A stretch of 64,000 nt of DNA, taken from assembly GCF_041052385.1 (NCBI RefSeq), contig NZ_CP163439.1:5073001-5137000 (forward strand). Reading direction: 5' to 3'. The position numbers and the translations under genes were made by a program. Below the pieces are notes generated by a model that saw nothing but the letters and a program-made list of their open reading frames with translations, made no database searches and had not been told where the DNA came from. Origin of the DNA: Streptomyces sp. R28. GTDB lineage: Bacteria; Actinomycetota; Actinomycetes; Streptomycetales; Streptomycetaceae. Of the stretch, positions 51,033 to 60,466 are shown piece by piece (position 1 is the first letter of the stretch; every line of letters starts with the position of its first letter).

Positions 51033-52520
51033 TCAGTCACGTTTACAGATGCGGTCCAGGAGGTTGGCGGTGGCGCGCTGGACGCGGGCGTCGACGTGGC
51101 CCGGGCGGTCCAGCGCCGGGGACCAGGCGAACGTTCCGGACGCGAAGATCAGGGCGCCGGAGGGGGCGCGGTACAGGGACGTCTCCTGGTGGCGGAGGGC
51201 GCCTTCGCGGTCGGTGTACGGGGAGTGGGCGAGCAGGATGCGCTCCTCGTGGTCGGGGAGCGGGGTGCGCGGGAAGTAGCGGTCGGCCTCGCCGGCGACC
51301 AGGCCCGCGATCTCGTCGCCCTCGTGGGCGCCGGCCGCCTCCCACAGCCAGTGGTCGGCGTTGCGGACGATCAGGGGGTGCGGCTCGGGGACCTGACCCG
51401 CGTACTGGATGCCGATCACCTCCTGCTCGGGGCGGTCGATTTCCCGCCAGAGCACCGTGCGGCCCGGGCCCTGGCGCTTGCGGCAGGTCATCAGGCGGTC
51501 GGGGACGCCGGACGGGGAGGGACTCAACTCGACCTGCCAGTACATGGAGTTGGCGGAGAGGAAGACGAGGGACGTGCCGTTCTCACGGGCGAGCTCGACC
51601 GTGCGGCGCATGTTCGACGACCAGTACTCGTCGTGGCCGGGGAAGACCAGGCCGCGGTAGCGGGTGGGGTCGACGTGGCCCGCGTGCAGGTCGCGGGCGT
51701 CGGCGTAGGCGATGTCGTAGCCGTAGCGCTCGGCCCAGCGGATGAAGTCGTAGGCGTGGCCGACGTGCAGGGGCAGGCCCGCGCCCGCGTACGGGCGGTC
51801 GAAGGAGACGGTCGTGGCGGCGTCGTTCTCGCCGAGCAGGCGGCCGTCCTCGTCCCAGGCGTGGTAGAGGCTGGCGCCGATGCGGCCGTCCTCGGGGTAG
51901 AGGTTGTAGGCCTGCCAGGTGACGTCGGGGAGGAGCAGGAGCAGGTCCGCGGGGTGCTTGTCGCGCACCGTGAAGGGGATGTGGGAGCGGTAGCCGTCGA
52001 CCGTGGTGAGCACGGCCACGTAGGCGCCGATGCTCCAGTACGAGGGGACCTGGAGCCGCCAGGACAGCCACCAGTGGTGGCAGGAGACCGTGCGGTCGGC
52101 GGTGAGCGGCGGAGGCTGCACGATGCCGGAGAGGCGGGGGCTGGTGGTGATCTTGGCGGCGCCGTCGCCGCTGTAGTGGCCGATGCGGTAGATGTCGACG
52201 GCGAATTCCTGGGGCGGGTCCACGGTGATGTGGAAGTCGACGGCCTCGCCGGGAGAGACCGCGCCGGTCGAGGTGAAGCCCTTGATCTGACGGTGGACGT
52301 CGTCGGCGGAGCGGGGGCCGGCGCTTCGGGGCGCCGGGACCCTCGGGGTGTCCGACGTCGGCGGGTGGGCCTGGCCGTCGACGTACCAGGGGACGACCTG
52401 GCCGGTGTCGTCGAAGTACGTCACATTGCCGCGCAGCCAGGGGACGGGGCCCTGGCCGAAGGGGTCCGTCACGGCGTGCGCGAGTGCTCCCGACTCCCAG
52501 CGGCGAATCTGCTCCCCCAT
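51033..52520 (-). CDS. N,N-dimethylformamidase-like protein (beta subunit-type domain)
   Basis: A 495-residue protein with the large beta-rich domain of the dimethylformamidase large subunit, recognised by the spread of WQAYNLYPEDGRIGASLYHAWD, RGLVFPGHDEYWSSNMRRTV and the FLSANSMYWQVEL motif. DMF-ase itself hydrolyses N,N-dimethylformamide; most actinobacterial homologues are untested and the substrate may be a different amide. There is no signal peptide. The start is ATG 52520, preceded by AGGGG. The small DMF-ase subunit is not nearby, which weakens a DMF role. Confidence 0.75.
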   Translation of the reverse strand: MGEQIRRWESGALAHAVTDPFGQGPVPWLRGNVTYFDDTGQVVPWYVDGQAHPPTSDTPRVPAPRSAGPRSADDVHRQIKGFTSTGAVSPGEAVDFHITVDPPQEFAVDIYRIGHYSGDGAAKITTSPRLSGIVQPPPLTADRTVSCHHWWLSWRLQVPSYWSIGAYVAVLTTVDGYRSHIPFTVRDKHPADLLLLLPDVTWQAYNLYPEDGRIGASLYHAWDEDGRLLGENDAATTVSFDRPYAGAGLPLHVGHAYDFIRWAERYGYDIAYADARDLHAGHVDPTRYRGLVFPGHDEYWSSNMRRTVELARENGTSLVFLSANSMYWQVELSPSPSGVPDRLMTCRKRQGPGRTVLWREIDRPEQEVIGIQYAGQVPEPHPLIVRNADHWLWEAAGAHEGDEIAGLVAGEADRYFPRTPLPDHEERILLAHSPYTDREGALRHQETSLYRAPSGALIFASGTFAWSPALDRPGHVDARVQRATANLLDRICKRD

Positions 52521-52767
52521 GGCCCTACCCCTCCCTCGTGTCCCCGTGGTGGTGCGTCGAGCGTTCTGTGTGGTGCGAGTGCTGTGTGCGCTTGCGGATT
52601 CCGTCCTGCGACGCGGGCCCATGTACGGCTGTCCTATGTCGCAAGCCCTTGCCATGTGCGCTATCGATCCCAGCACATCACATTGCGCACGCATCCTGTC
52701 ACTATTCGTTGCGAATTGGCCGAAAGTGGAACCGGGGGTTCCGACCGCATACGGCGTGAAACAGCCG

Positions 52768-54591
52768 TCAGACCAGACGTACCGGCTTCTCCGGGCGTAT
52801 CCCCGACTCCACCAGCCAGGCGCGCAGCGGCACCGGATCACCGTCCTCGATGAGGCTGAGGACTCTGGGGGTCAGGTCGGCCGCTCTCTCACCGTCGATG
52901 AGGAGGGTGGGGCCGTCGAGCCAGTCCAGACCGGGGGCCGCACCGGCGGTGTCCATCGCCGCGCAGCACACCATCGCCGTGACGTGGTCGGTGAGCAACT
53001 CACGTGCGGTGCGGGGCGGTTGGAGCGGGAACAGGGGGAGCGCCCCGATGTCCAGGAGGGTGGCGTCGGGGACGGGGGACGCCGTCTGCTCCGCGGGTGC
53101 GGCGGCCTCTTCGCGGGCCAGTTCGGCGGTCAGGCCGGCGGCGAGAGCGGAGCTTCGCTCCGTTTCCTGGTCGTCCGGGGAGCCGTCCTCGGACATGGCC
53201 GCGTAGGGCGCCTTGGGGGGCTTGGGAGCTGGGGGCGGGGCGGCGGGGGTGGCATGGGCGTCGGCGGGCCGGGCCGTCGAGGAGTCCGGTGGGACCGAGA
53301 GGTGGTCCATGACGCGGGCCAGGGTCGGGCCGCTCGCCTCCGGGGGCGCGCCGCCGGTGGTGCGGCGGACGCCGAGGGCGTCGAGGACGCGGTGCAGGCG
53401 GGCCGCGTCGGTGCGCCATTTACGGTCGACGACCTCCTCCGGGTACTCCTGCCAGTCCACCGGGGACCAGTCCTGGCCGGACTCGGCCGGGCCGCCGTGG
53501 AAGAGGCGGGCTGCGAGGAGTGAGGCGGCCTCGTCGATCGTGCCGGGCTCTTCGAGCAGGTCACAGGCGGGGCGCTCGCCCAGCCGGGAGGCGAAGCCCT
53601 CGGCCAGACGGTCCCGGCGGGACAGTTCGGTAAGGGCGGCGACGACGCCCGCGTCCAGCCGGGACGGCCAGCGGCCCATCCGCCAGGCGGGCAGCGCCAC
53701 GCGCGTGAGCAGCCGGTCCCAGCCGGCGTACGCCAGCCCTACCTGTTCCTGGGCGACGATCCGCAGTCCGTAATCCACAGCCTGTGCACGCTCGGCGGCG
53801 GCGCTGGCCACGCCCCGCTCCATCTCGGTGGCGTGCTCCCGGCAGCTGCGCAGCAGCAGCCGCGCGACCCAGCCGACGCCCGCACACACCGCCCGCGACC
53901 CCGGGCAGCGGCCGCGCGTCGAGGCGACGGCGACGGCGGCGTCCAGGCCCCGGACGAAGCGCCGGGCCTGGGCTATGTCGGGGTGCGCGGACGGTCCCGT
54001 ACCGGCGACGACCGGGGCGAGCACCGCGCGCAGCTCGCCGACCCGCATCCACCACAGGAACGGGGAGCCGATGACGAGGACGGGGGCGGCCGGCGTACGC
54101 CGGTGGGTGCCGTGTGTGCTTCCGCCGCGCAGGCCGTTGACCTCGTGCTCGTCGCGGTCCTCGGCAGGGGGCGGGCCGTGGGACGGGTGGGTGCGGTCCT
54201 CCAGCCAGCTGTCGCAGTCCGGGGTGAGCGCTATCGCGGACGGGGCGGGGACGTCGAGGCGGTCGGCGAGGTCGCGCACCATCCGGTACAGGTCCGGGGC
54301 CTGCTCCTCGGCTATCGCCACCGTGGGGCTGACGGCGGGGCGGGCTCGGGCGACGACCAGGGCGATACCGGCGGCGGCCAGCAGGACGAGGGCGGCGACG
54401 GGGGTCACGACCCAGCGGGCGGCATGCCAGCCCGGGCCGACGAGGTGGCCGGTGGAGGCGCCGACGAGCAGCACCACGGCGACCGCCGCGGGCAGCAGGG
54501 CGACAGCGAGCGCGCGGCTGCGGATGCGCAGCACGGCAAGGGCCCGGGCGCGCGCGGACTGCGCACCCACCTCCACACCGATACCGGTCAC
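52768..54591 (-). CDS. Membrane protein with a degenerate M48-like peptidase domain
   Basis: A 607-residue protein. Two membrane segments lie near the N-terminus (ALAVALLPAAVAVVLLVGA and WVVTPVAALVLLAAAGIALV). The next part resembles M48 peptidases: APVLVIGSPFLWWMRVGELR followed by AVLAPVVAGTGPSAHPD, where active members read AVLAHELGH. The HExxH zinc motif is therefore lost, so it looks like a pseudo-peptidase. The rest includes a Pro/Ala-rich linker and a C-terminal domain ending GIRPEKPVRLV. Function unknown; a scaffold or inactive paralogue is inferred. The start is ATG 54591. Confidence 0.6.
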   Translation of the reverse strand: MTGIGVEVGAQSARARALAVLRIRSRALAVALLPAAVAVVLLVGASTGHLVGPGWHAARWVVTPVAALVLLAAAGIALVVARARPAVSPTVAIAEEQAPDLYRMVRDLADRLDVPAPSAIALTPDCDSWLEDRTHPSHGPPPAEDRDEHEVNGLRGGSTHGTHRRTPAAPVLVIGSPFLWWMRVGELRAVLAPVVAGTGPSAHPDIAQARRFVRGLDAAVAVASTRGRCPGSRAVCAGVGWVARLLLRSCREHATEMERGVASAAAERAQAVDYGLRIVAQEQVGLAYAGWDRLLTRVALPAWRMGRWPSRLDAGVVAALTELSRRDRLAEGFASRLGERPACDLLEEPGTIDEAASLLAARLFHGGPAESGQDWSPVDWQEYPEEVVDRKWRTDAARLHRVLDALGVRRTTGGAPPEASGPTLARVMDHLSVPPDSSTARPADAHATPAAPPPAPKPPKAPYAAMSEDGSPDDQETERSSALAAGLTAELAREEAAAPAEQTASPVPDATLLDIGALPLFPLQPPRTARELLTDHVTAMVCCAAMDTAGAAPGLDWLDGPTLLIDGERAADLTPRVLSLIEDGDPVPLRAWLVESGIRPEKPVRLV

Positions 54592-54840
54592 GACCGGACC
54601 TCACCCCCTCCCCGCTGCCCTGGCTTTCCGAACTGTCCTGGCTTTGCTCACTCCCCCACTGTGGCACCCACCACTGACATCGCAATGCCGGTGGGCCAAG
54701 TGCCGGAACGCTTGCGCCGCACCCTAGTTGGGGCTTCGGCCCACGTCAGCCGGATGGGGCAGCGGTCACTCGATGGAATGGCTTTGGGGAGAGGTGGATG
54801 ACGGAAAGCGAGGATCAGGCCCCTGCTCCCGGCATGCGTC
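54592..54840. other. Intergenic region between purD terminator and the M48-like gene
   Basis: About 250 bases (317 up to purD) with no gene. It holds the promoter of the M48-like gene and the hairpin at 54841-54872; otherwise nothing recognisable. Confidence 0.4.
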
Positions 54841-54872
54841 AGGCCCCGAATCCTGAGACGGATTCGGGGCCT
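54841..54872 (-). terminator. Terminator of purD
   Basis: AGGCCCCGAATCC-TGAGAC-GGATTCGGGGCCT, a perfect 13-bp stem 37 bases beyond the purD stop; no clean T-run. Confidence 0.8.
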
Positions 54873-54908
54873 GTGGGGTTGTCTTGCGCGGTGGGTACGC
54901 AGGCGCTT

Positions 54909-56162
54909 TTAAGCCTCTGTCGCCACCTTCGCCGCGATGTCCGTACGGTGCTGGGAGCCGTCGAGCTCGATACGGGCCACGGCCTTGTACGCGCGGTCGC
55001 GGGCCTTGGTGAGGTCCTTGCCGGTCGCCGTGACGGACAGGACCCGGCCGCCGGCGCTGACGATCGCGTCGCCGTCGCGCTTGGTACCGGCGTGCAGGAC
55101 GTAGGCGTGCGGGGCGTCCTCGGCAGCGACCTCGTCGAGGCCGGTGATCGGGTCGCCGGTGCGCGGGGTGCCGGGGTAGTTGTGCGAGGCGACGACCACG
55201 GTGACCGCGGCGTCGTCGCTCCAGCGCAGGGGCTCCAGGTCGGCGAGGTCGCCCTTGGCGGCGGCCTGCAGGACGCCGGCCAGCGGGGTCTTCAGGCGGG
55301 CCAGGACGACCTGGGTCTCGGGGTCGCCGAAACGGGCGTTGAACTCGATGACCCGTACGCCGCGCGAGGTGATCGCGAGGCCGGCGTAGAGCAGCCCCGA
55401 GAAGGGGGTGCCGCGGCGGCGCATCTCGTCGACGGTCGGCTGGAGGACCGTCTCTAGGACCTCCTCGACCAGCTTCGGGTCGGCCCACGGGAGCGGGGAG
55501 TACGCGCCCATGCCGCCGGTGTTCGGGCCCTCGTCGCCGTCCAGCGCCCGCTTGAAGTCCTGGGCGGGCTGCAGCGGGACGACCGTCTCGCCGTCGGTGA
55601 TGGCGAAGAGGGAGACCTCGGGGCCGTCGAGGTACTCCTCGATGACGACGCGCTCGCAGGCGTTGGCGTGCGCCCTGGCCGCCTCGAGGTCGGCGGTCAC
55701 GACGACGCCCTTGCCGGCGGCGAGGCCGTCGTCCTTGACGACGTACGGGGCGCCGAAGGCGTCGAGCGCCTCGTCGACCTCGTCGGGGGTCGTGCAGACG
55801 TAGGAGCGGGCCGTCGGGACGCCGGCCGCCGCCATCACGTCCTTGGCGAAGGCCTTGGAGCCCTCGAGCTGCGCGGCCTCCCCCGAGGGGCCGAAGACCG
55901 GGATGCCCACCTCGCGCACGGCGTCGGCGACCCCGGCGACGAGCGGGGCCTCCGGCCCTACGACCACGAGGTCGGCGCCGAGCTCCGTGGCCAGCGCGGA
56001 TACGGCCTTGCCGTCCAGGGCGTCGACCTGGTGCAGCTCGGCGACCTCGGCGATGCCGGCGTTGCCGGGTGCGCAGTGCAGCGCGGTGACGTCGGGGTCG
56101 AGGGACAGGGAGCGGCACAGGGCGTGTTCGCGGGCGCCGTTACCGATGACGAGGACCTTCAC
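54909..56162 (-). CDS. purD: Phosphoribosylamine-glycine ligase (GAR synthetase)
   Basis: A 417-residue ATP-grasp enzyme, converting phosphoribosylamine and glycine to GAR. MKVLVIGNGAREHALC begins the N-terminal domain, the ATP-grasp portion has YVVKDDGLAAGKGVVV and FNARFGDPETQVVL, and VIEEYLDGPEVS binds nucleotide. The start is GTG 56162. Not linked in an operon with other pur genes, but a member of the same regional cluster. Confidence 0.98.
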   Translation of the reverse strand: MKVLVIGNGAREHALCRSLSLDPDVTALHCAPGNAGIAEVAELHQVDALDGKAVSALATELGADLVVVGPEAPLVAGVADAVREVGIPVFGPSGEAAQLEGSKAFAKDVMAAAGVPTARSYVCTTPDEVDEALDAFGAPYVVKDDGLAAGKGVVVTADLEAARAHANACERVVIEEYLDGPEVSLFAITDGETVVPLQPAQDFKRALDGDEGPNTGGMGAYSPLPWADPKLVEEVLETVLQPTVDEMRRRGTPFSGLLYAGLAITSRGVRVIEFNARFGDPETQVVLARLKTPLAGVLQAAAKGDLADLEPLRWSDDAAVTVVVASHNYPGTPRTGDPITGLDEVAAEDAPHAYVLHAGTKRDGDAIVSAGGRVLSVTATGKDLTKARDRAYKAVARIELDGSQHRTDIAAKVATEA

Positions 56163-56365
56163 GGGGGTCAGCCTAACGGGGTTTTTGTGCGGGACGATGA
56201 GGGGCCGGGGGTTGGTGACCTGTACGTTCCTCCAAGTCGCGGGGGTTCTCGAGCGCCGGGCAGGCCGAGATGCCCGAAGTGGGCGGTGACCGAAGTGGCC
56301 GGTGACCGAGGGGCCGGTGACCGGTGGCCCGAACGGCTGGGCCGGCGCCCGCGAGGCCCCGCGCG
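56163..56365. other. Gap with imperfect tandem repeats
   Basis: About 200 bases between purD and dnaX. Four imperfect ggtgaccga/ggtgaccgg repeats lie near 56284-56324. No gene is seen. Confidence 0.4.
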
Positions 56366-58834
56366 CTACTCGTTCGTGAACTCCTCGACCACCGTCGCCC
56401 CCAGCTCCCGCACGATCAGCTCGTAGCCGGACAGCGCCGACTCGTTGAGGTCGGGGTCGTCGTCCTCGGGGATGTCGTCCTCGATGGACACCGGGGGTCG
56501 CGGCTCCGGTGCGGAGGGAGGCCGGGGTGCCGAGGTGGGGGCGGCGTTCGGCGCGGGGGCTGCCGGGGCCGCCGGAGGTGGGGTGGGTGTCGAGGGCGTC
56601 GGCTGGGAAGAGGCCGGGCGCTGGGCGGTCGTACCGCCACCGCCGTAGCCACTGTTGCCGCCACCGCCGTATCCGCCGGTGCCGCCTCCGCCGTAGCCAC
56701 CGCCACCGCCGCCACCGCCGAAGCCGGAGGAACCGCCCGGCGACGGGGGGGCCGAGCCTCCGCCCGACGGGTCGACGGTCGCCTCGATCTTCCACTGGAC
56801 GTTGAACTGCTCGGACAACGCCTGCCGCAGGACGTCCTCGCTGCCGCTGCTCACGAAGTTGTCGCGCGCGCCCGCGTTGACGAACCCGAGTTGGAGGGTG
56901 GTGCCGTCGAAACCGGCCACCTGGGCGTTCTGGCTGAGCAGGATCCAGGTGAAGCGGCGACGGTTCTTGACCGCCTCCAGGATGTTCGGCCAGAGCATGC
57001 GGGGGTCGACGCCGCCGCTCGGGGGCGCGTAGGCCGGTGCCGCGCCTGCGCCGGGAGCGGGCGTGGGCGTCGCGGACTGCGGTGGCTGAGGGGGCGCCGG
57101 GGGGCCGCTCGACGCGGCTGGGGCTGCCTGGGCGCCCTGGGGCTGGGCGCCGCCGCCCGCCGGGGTTGCCGTGGGCCAGCCGCCGGGGCGCCGGCCACCA
57201 CCTGCGGGGGCGGCTGTGGGCCATGCGCCGGGGGCGGGGGCTGGGGCGGAAGCGGGGGGTGCCGGTGGGTTCGCGGCGGCGGGAGCGGGCGTGGGTGCGG
57301 GAGCAGGGGTTGGCGTGGGCGTGGGCGGAGCCTGGGGTGGCTGAGGCTGCTGACCGCTCTGCGGCTGCGGCTGCTGACCGGGGGCCGAGGGCGCGGACGT
57401 GGGCTGAGCCGTGGGCGCGCCCTGCCCCGCCGGAGCGGCACCGGCCGTACCGGGCGTACCGGCCCCCGCGCCACCGTCCATACCGCCCGTCGGTCCACCG
57501 GCCGCGGCAGCAGGGGAGGTCGCGGGCGCCCCCGAAGCCCGTACGGCCGCCCGGGCCGCGGCAGGCCCGCCACCAGGCGGAACCGGCGCAACCGGCGCGG
57601 CGGCCGCTCCCGCGTGGGCGTCAGGACCGGGCACGTACCCCATCGCGGGCATGCCGCCGCCCGCGCCTGCGGAGTTCACACCCCGCTCCAGCCGATCGAG
57701 CCGGGCCATCACGGAACGCTCGTCCCCGTACGCCGCGGGCAGCATCACCCGCGCGCAGATCAGCTCGAGCTGGAGCCGGGGCGAGTTGGCCCCCCGCATC
57801 TCGGTCAGCCCCTGGTTGACGAGGTCGGCGGCACGGCTCAGTTCGGCGGCGCCGAAGGTGCCGGCCTGGGCCTGCATGCGCTCGACGACATCGGCCGGGG
57901 CGTCGATGAGCCCCTTCTCGGCAGCGTCCGGCACGGCGGCCAGGATCACCAGGTCCCGCAGCCGCTCCAGCAGGTCGGCGACGAACCGCCGGGGATCGTT
58001 GCCCCCCTCGATGACACGGTCCACGACCTCGAAGGCGGCGGCGCCGTCACCGGTCGCGAAGGCTTCCACGACGGAGTCGAGCAGCGAGCCGTCGGTGTAC
58101 CCGAGGAGAGAGGTGGCCATGGCATACGTCACACCCTCCTCCTTCGCTCCGGCGAGCAGCTGGTCCATGACGGACATGGAGTCACGCACGGACCCCGCAC
58201 CCGAGCGCACGACGAGCGGGAGTACGCCGTCCTCGACCGGGATGTTCTCCCGGCCGCACACGTCACCGAGGTATTCCCGCAGGGTCCCCGGCGGGACCAG
58301 CCGGAACGGGTAGTGGTGGGTCCGCGACCGGATGGTGCCGATGACCTTCTCGGGCTCGGTGGTGGCGAAGATGAACTTGAGGTGCTCCGGGGGCTCCTCG
58401 ACGACCTTCAGCAGCGCGTTGAACCCTGCCGACGTGACCATGTGGGCCTCGTCGATGATGTAGATCTTGTAGCGGCTGCTGGCGGGCCCGAAGAAGGCCT
58501 TCTCGCGCAGCTCACGGGCGTCGTCCACGCCACCGTGGGAGGCGGCGTCGATCTCGATGACGTCGATGGAGCCCCGGCCGTTCCTGGCCAGGTCCTGGCA
58601 GGACTGGCACTCACCGCAAGGGGTGGGCGTGGGTCCCTGCTCGCAGTTCAGGCACCTGGCGAGGATGCGCGCGCTGGTCGTCTTGCCGCATCCGCGCGGA
58701 CCGCTGAACAGGTACGCGTGATTGACCCGGTTGTTCCGCAGCGCCTGCTGCAGCGGGTCGGTGACATGCTCCTGCCCGATGACCTCGGCGAACGACTCCG
58801 GGCGATAGCGGCGGTACAGCGCGAGAGACGACAC
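56366..58834 (-). CDS. dnaX: DNA polymerase III subunits gamma and tau
   Basis: An 822-residue clamp-loader protein. SSLALYRRYRPESFAEVIG starts the AAA+ domain; Walker A is GPRGCGKTT at residues 45-53, the zinc Cys cluster is CLNCEQGPTPTPCGECQSC (61-79), and IIDEAHMVTSAG is Walker B. The middle residues (about 440-640) are a very long Pro/Ala/Gly-rich linker, and the C-terminal tau-like domain comes after, with Gly-rich GGYGG runs near 740. GTG 58834 was chosen because the family starts VSSLALYRRY; no frameshift slip site was sought. Confidence 0.97.
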   Translation of the reverse strand: MSSLALYRRYRPESFAEVIGQEHVTDPLQQALRNNRVNHAYLFSGPRGCGKTTSARILARCLNCEQGPTPTPCGECQSCQDLARNGRGSIDVIEIDAASHGGVDDARELREKAFFGPASSRYKIYIIDEAHMVTSAGFNALLKVVEEPPEHLKFIFATTEPEKVIGTIRSRTHHYPFRLVPPGTLREYLGDVCGRENIPVEDGVLPLVVRSGAGSVRDSMSVMDQLLAGAKEEGVTYAMATSLLGYTDGSLLDSVVEAFATGDGAAAFEVVDRVIEGGNDPRRFVADLLERLRDLVILAAVPDAAEKGLIDAPADVVERMQAQAGTFGAAELSRAADLVNQGLTEMRGANSPRLQLELICARVMLPAAYGDERSVMARLDRLERGVNSAGAGGGMPAMGYVPGPDAHAGAAAAPVAPVPPGGGPAAARAAVRASGAPATSPAAAAGGPTGGMDGGAGAGTPGTAGAAPAGQGAPTAQPTSAPSAPGQQPQPQSGQQPQPPQAPPTPTPTPAPAPTPAPAAANPPAPPASAPAPAPGAWPTAAPAGGGRRPGGWPTATPAGGGAQPQGAQAAPAASSGPPAPPQPPQSATPTPAPGAGAAPAYAPPSGGVDPRMLWPNILEAVKNRRRFTWILLSQNAQVAGFDGTTLQLGFVNAGARDNFVSSGSEDVLRQALSEQFNVQWKIEATVDPSGGGSAPPSPGGSSGFGGGGGGGGYGGGGTGGYGGGGNSGYGGGGTTAQRPASSQPTPSTPTPPPAAPAAPAPNAAPTSAPRPPSAPEPRPPVSIEDDIPEDDDPDLNESALSGYELIVRELGATVVEEFTNE

Positions 58835-58886
58835 GCATACGAGGTTATAGGCGCCCACTGACAACCCGACCCACGCGGGAACGCAA

Positions 58887-58977
58887 GCGCCCCCCACGCA
58901 CCCGCCAGAGCCGACCTACCCTTGCTGCCTTCCGGCCCTGGGGGAGTTCAGTCAGATAGCGCCGCGTGAGGGGCTGC
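58887..58977 (-). ncRNA. ffs: Signal recognition particle RNA, small bacterial type
   Basis: Minus-strand reading gives GCCCCTCACGCGGCGC at the 5' end and GCGGGTGCGTGGGGGGCGC at the 3' end, which pair as the terminal stem, and the conserved apical loop GGGCCGGAAGGCAGCAAGGG. This is the hallmark of bacterial SRP RNA. It sits just upstream of dnaX, as in other Streptomyces. Ends are estimated to within a few bases. Confidence 0.92.
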
Positions 58978-59050
58978 CCAAACAGTACCCGATGGCAGCG
59001 GGTGGGAACGAGTTCGCGAGCACTCCTCAACGTCTTGTATTGTTTGCGGC

Positions 59051-59135
59051 GGAGGATTCGCCTAGAGGCCTAGGGCGCACGCTTGGAAAGCGTGTTGGGG
59101 GCAACCCCTCACGAGTTCGAATCTCGTATCCTCCG
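59051..59135 (+). tRNA. tRNA-Ser (GGA), apparent AICE attachment site
   Basis: An 85-base class-II tRNA with a long variable arm (TTGGGGGCAACCCCT); acceptor GGAGGAT pairs with ATCCTCC, anticodon loop TTGGAAA (GGA). CCA is encoded at 59136-59138. The integrase gene of the adjoining element begins 80 bases beyond it, so the tRNA 3' end is probably the att core. Confidence 0.95.
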
Positions 59136-59158
59136 CCAGTGCCTCACCGGGCACGATG

Positions 59159-59194
59159 TCGAAGGGCCCCACCGTTCGCGGTGGGGCCCTTCGA
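59159..59194. terminator. Hairpin between tRNA-Ser and the integrase gene
   Basis: GAAGGGCCCCACCG-TTCG-CGGTGGGGCCCTTC forms a perfect stem extended by flanking pairs. It lies between convergent tRNA and int transcripts and could end both. Confidence 0.9.
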
Positions 59195-59217
59195 CGTTGT
59201 CCGTCTCAGTTTCCGTC

Positions 59218-60456
59218 TCAGTTCGTTTTCGGGAGCTCCCACAGAGCGTCGCCGACTTGCTGGGCGACCTTGCGGAGCATGGTCCCGGTCACGTGCATGT
59301 ACCGGGCCCGCATCCGGGCCGCTCCCCCAGGCTCCCAACCCATGATCGAGTCGATCACGACGTCCGGGACACCGAGGATCAGGAGGACGGTCGCGGCGGT
59401 GTGGCGAGCGTCATGGAGACGGCCGTCTCGGACGCCCGCGTCCCGCAGCAGCCGCTTCCAGACATGGAAGTCGGTGTTCGGGCTCAGCGGCCCACCGACC
59501 GGCGAGGCGAAGACGTATCCCTTGCCCTCCCATTCGGCCCCGGCCGTGATCCGCTCCCGCTCCTGGGCTTCCTGGTGCTGGCGGAGAATCTTGATCAGCG
59601 GATCGGGCAGGCCGATGGTGCGCCGACCCGCGCGGGACTTGGTGGACTTGTGCTCGCGGCGAGTCTGCTCCTTCTTGGGGCAGTAGCCCGCCTTCCGGCC
59701 ACACGGATCGGCACCGCAGCCGTGCGCGTACTTGGGACGCAGCCGGTTCTTACGGATGCGGACGTACCCCGCGTCGAGGTCGACGTCTTCCCAGTGCAGG
59801 CCGAGCGCCTCACCTTGCCGAAGGCCGAGCGCCAGGGCTACGACCCATCGCGCACTGTTGCGGAGCTTGGCCGCCTCTACGAGGAGGCTCTGTACCTCCT
59901 CGATCGTGAACGGCTCGATGTCCTCCTCTTCCAGGCGGGGAGCCTTGGCGATCTCGGCCGCATTGGTGGCGACGTGCCCGCGCCGCACGGCTTCACCGAG
60001 GGCGACCCGGATCGTCCGGTGGGCGTGGTGGGCGGTGCCGGCGGAGCTCCCGGACGTCTGCATCTTCCGGTAGAAGCGTTCGAGGTGCTCGGGCTCCAGG
60101 CGGTCGAGCTTGTGGGCGCCCAGGCCGGGGACCAGGTGAACGCGGACGTCCACCTCGTAGCCGTCGTACGTGTTCTCAGAGACGTACGGCTTGGCAATGT
60201 TCTCGACCCAGTGCTCAAGCCAGGCTTGCAGCGTCCAGCTCTGCCCCGGCTTCCTGAGCTTCTTGTCATCCCGTGCCCGCTCCATCTCACGGACCGCCTT
60301 GGTGACCTCTGCCTTGGTCTTGCGCTCGATGTGGCGGCGGTCCGGCTTGCCGTCATCCCGGACGCCGACGGTCACCCGTCCGTGCCACTTGCCGTCCTTG
60401 CCGAGGTAGATCGAGGAGGCACCGTTGGGCTGGCGGGTGCGGTTCTTCTCTGCCAT
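59218..60456 (-). CDS. int: Tyrosine recombinase (AICE integrase)
   Basis: A 412-residue site-specific integrase. An N-terminal SAM-like arm domain (PNGASSIYLGKDGKWHGRVT) and core-binding domain (LEHWVENIAKPYVSENTYDGY) precede the catalytic domain, with Arg in LGLRQGEALGL, HDARHTAATVLL and the nucleophile Tyr in RARYMHVTGTML. A cysteine-containing insert (HGCGADPCGRKAGYCPKK) looks like the small zinc-binding insert seen in Streptomyces element integrases. It lies next to tRNA-Ser, its presumed attB. The start is ATG 60456. Confidence 0.95.
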   Translation of the reverse strand: MAEKNRTRQPNGASSIYLGKDGKWHGRVTVGVRDDGKPDRRHIERKTKAEVTKAVREMERARDDKKLRKPGQSWTLQAWLEHWVENIAKPYVSENTYDGYEVDVRVHLVPGLGAHKLDRLEPEHLERFYRKMQTSGSSAGTAHHAHRTIRVALGEAVRRGHVATNAAEIAKAPRLEEEDIEPFTIEEVQSLLVEAAKLRNSARWVVALALGLRQGEALGLHWEDVDLDAGYVRIRKNRLRPKYAHGCGADPCGRKAGYCPKKEQTRREHKSTKSRAGRRTIGLPDPLIKILRQHQEAQERERITAGAEWEGKGYVFASPVGGPLSPNTDFHVWKRLLRDAGVRDGRLHDARHTAATVLLILGVPDVVIDSIMGWEPGGAARMRARYMHVTGTMLRKVAQQVGDALWELPKTN

Positions 60457-60466
60457 GGCGTCCCCC

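Noticed and set aside
55180..58861. Large plus-strand frames opposite purD and dnaX
   Set aside because: Low-complexity antisense readings of genes with full family motifs on the minus strand.
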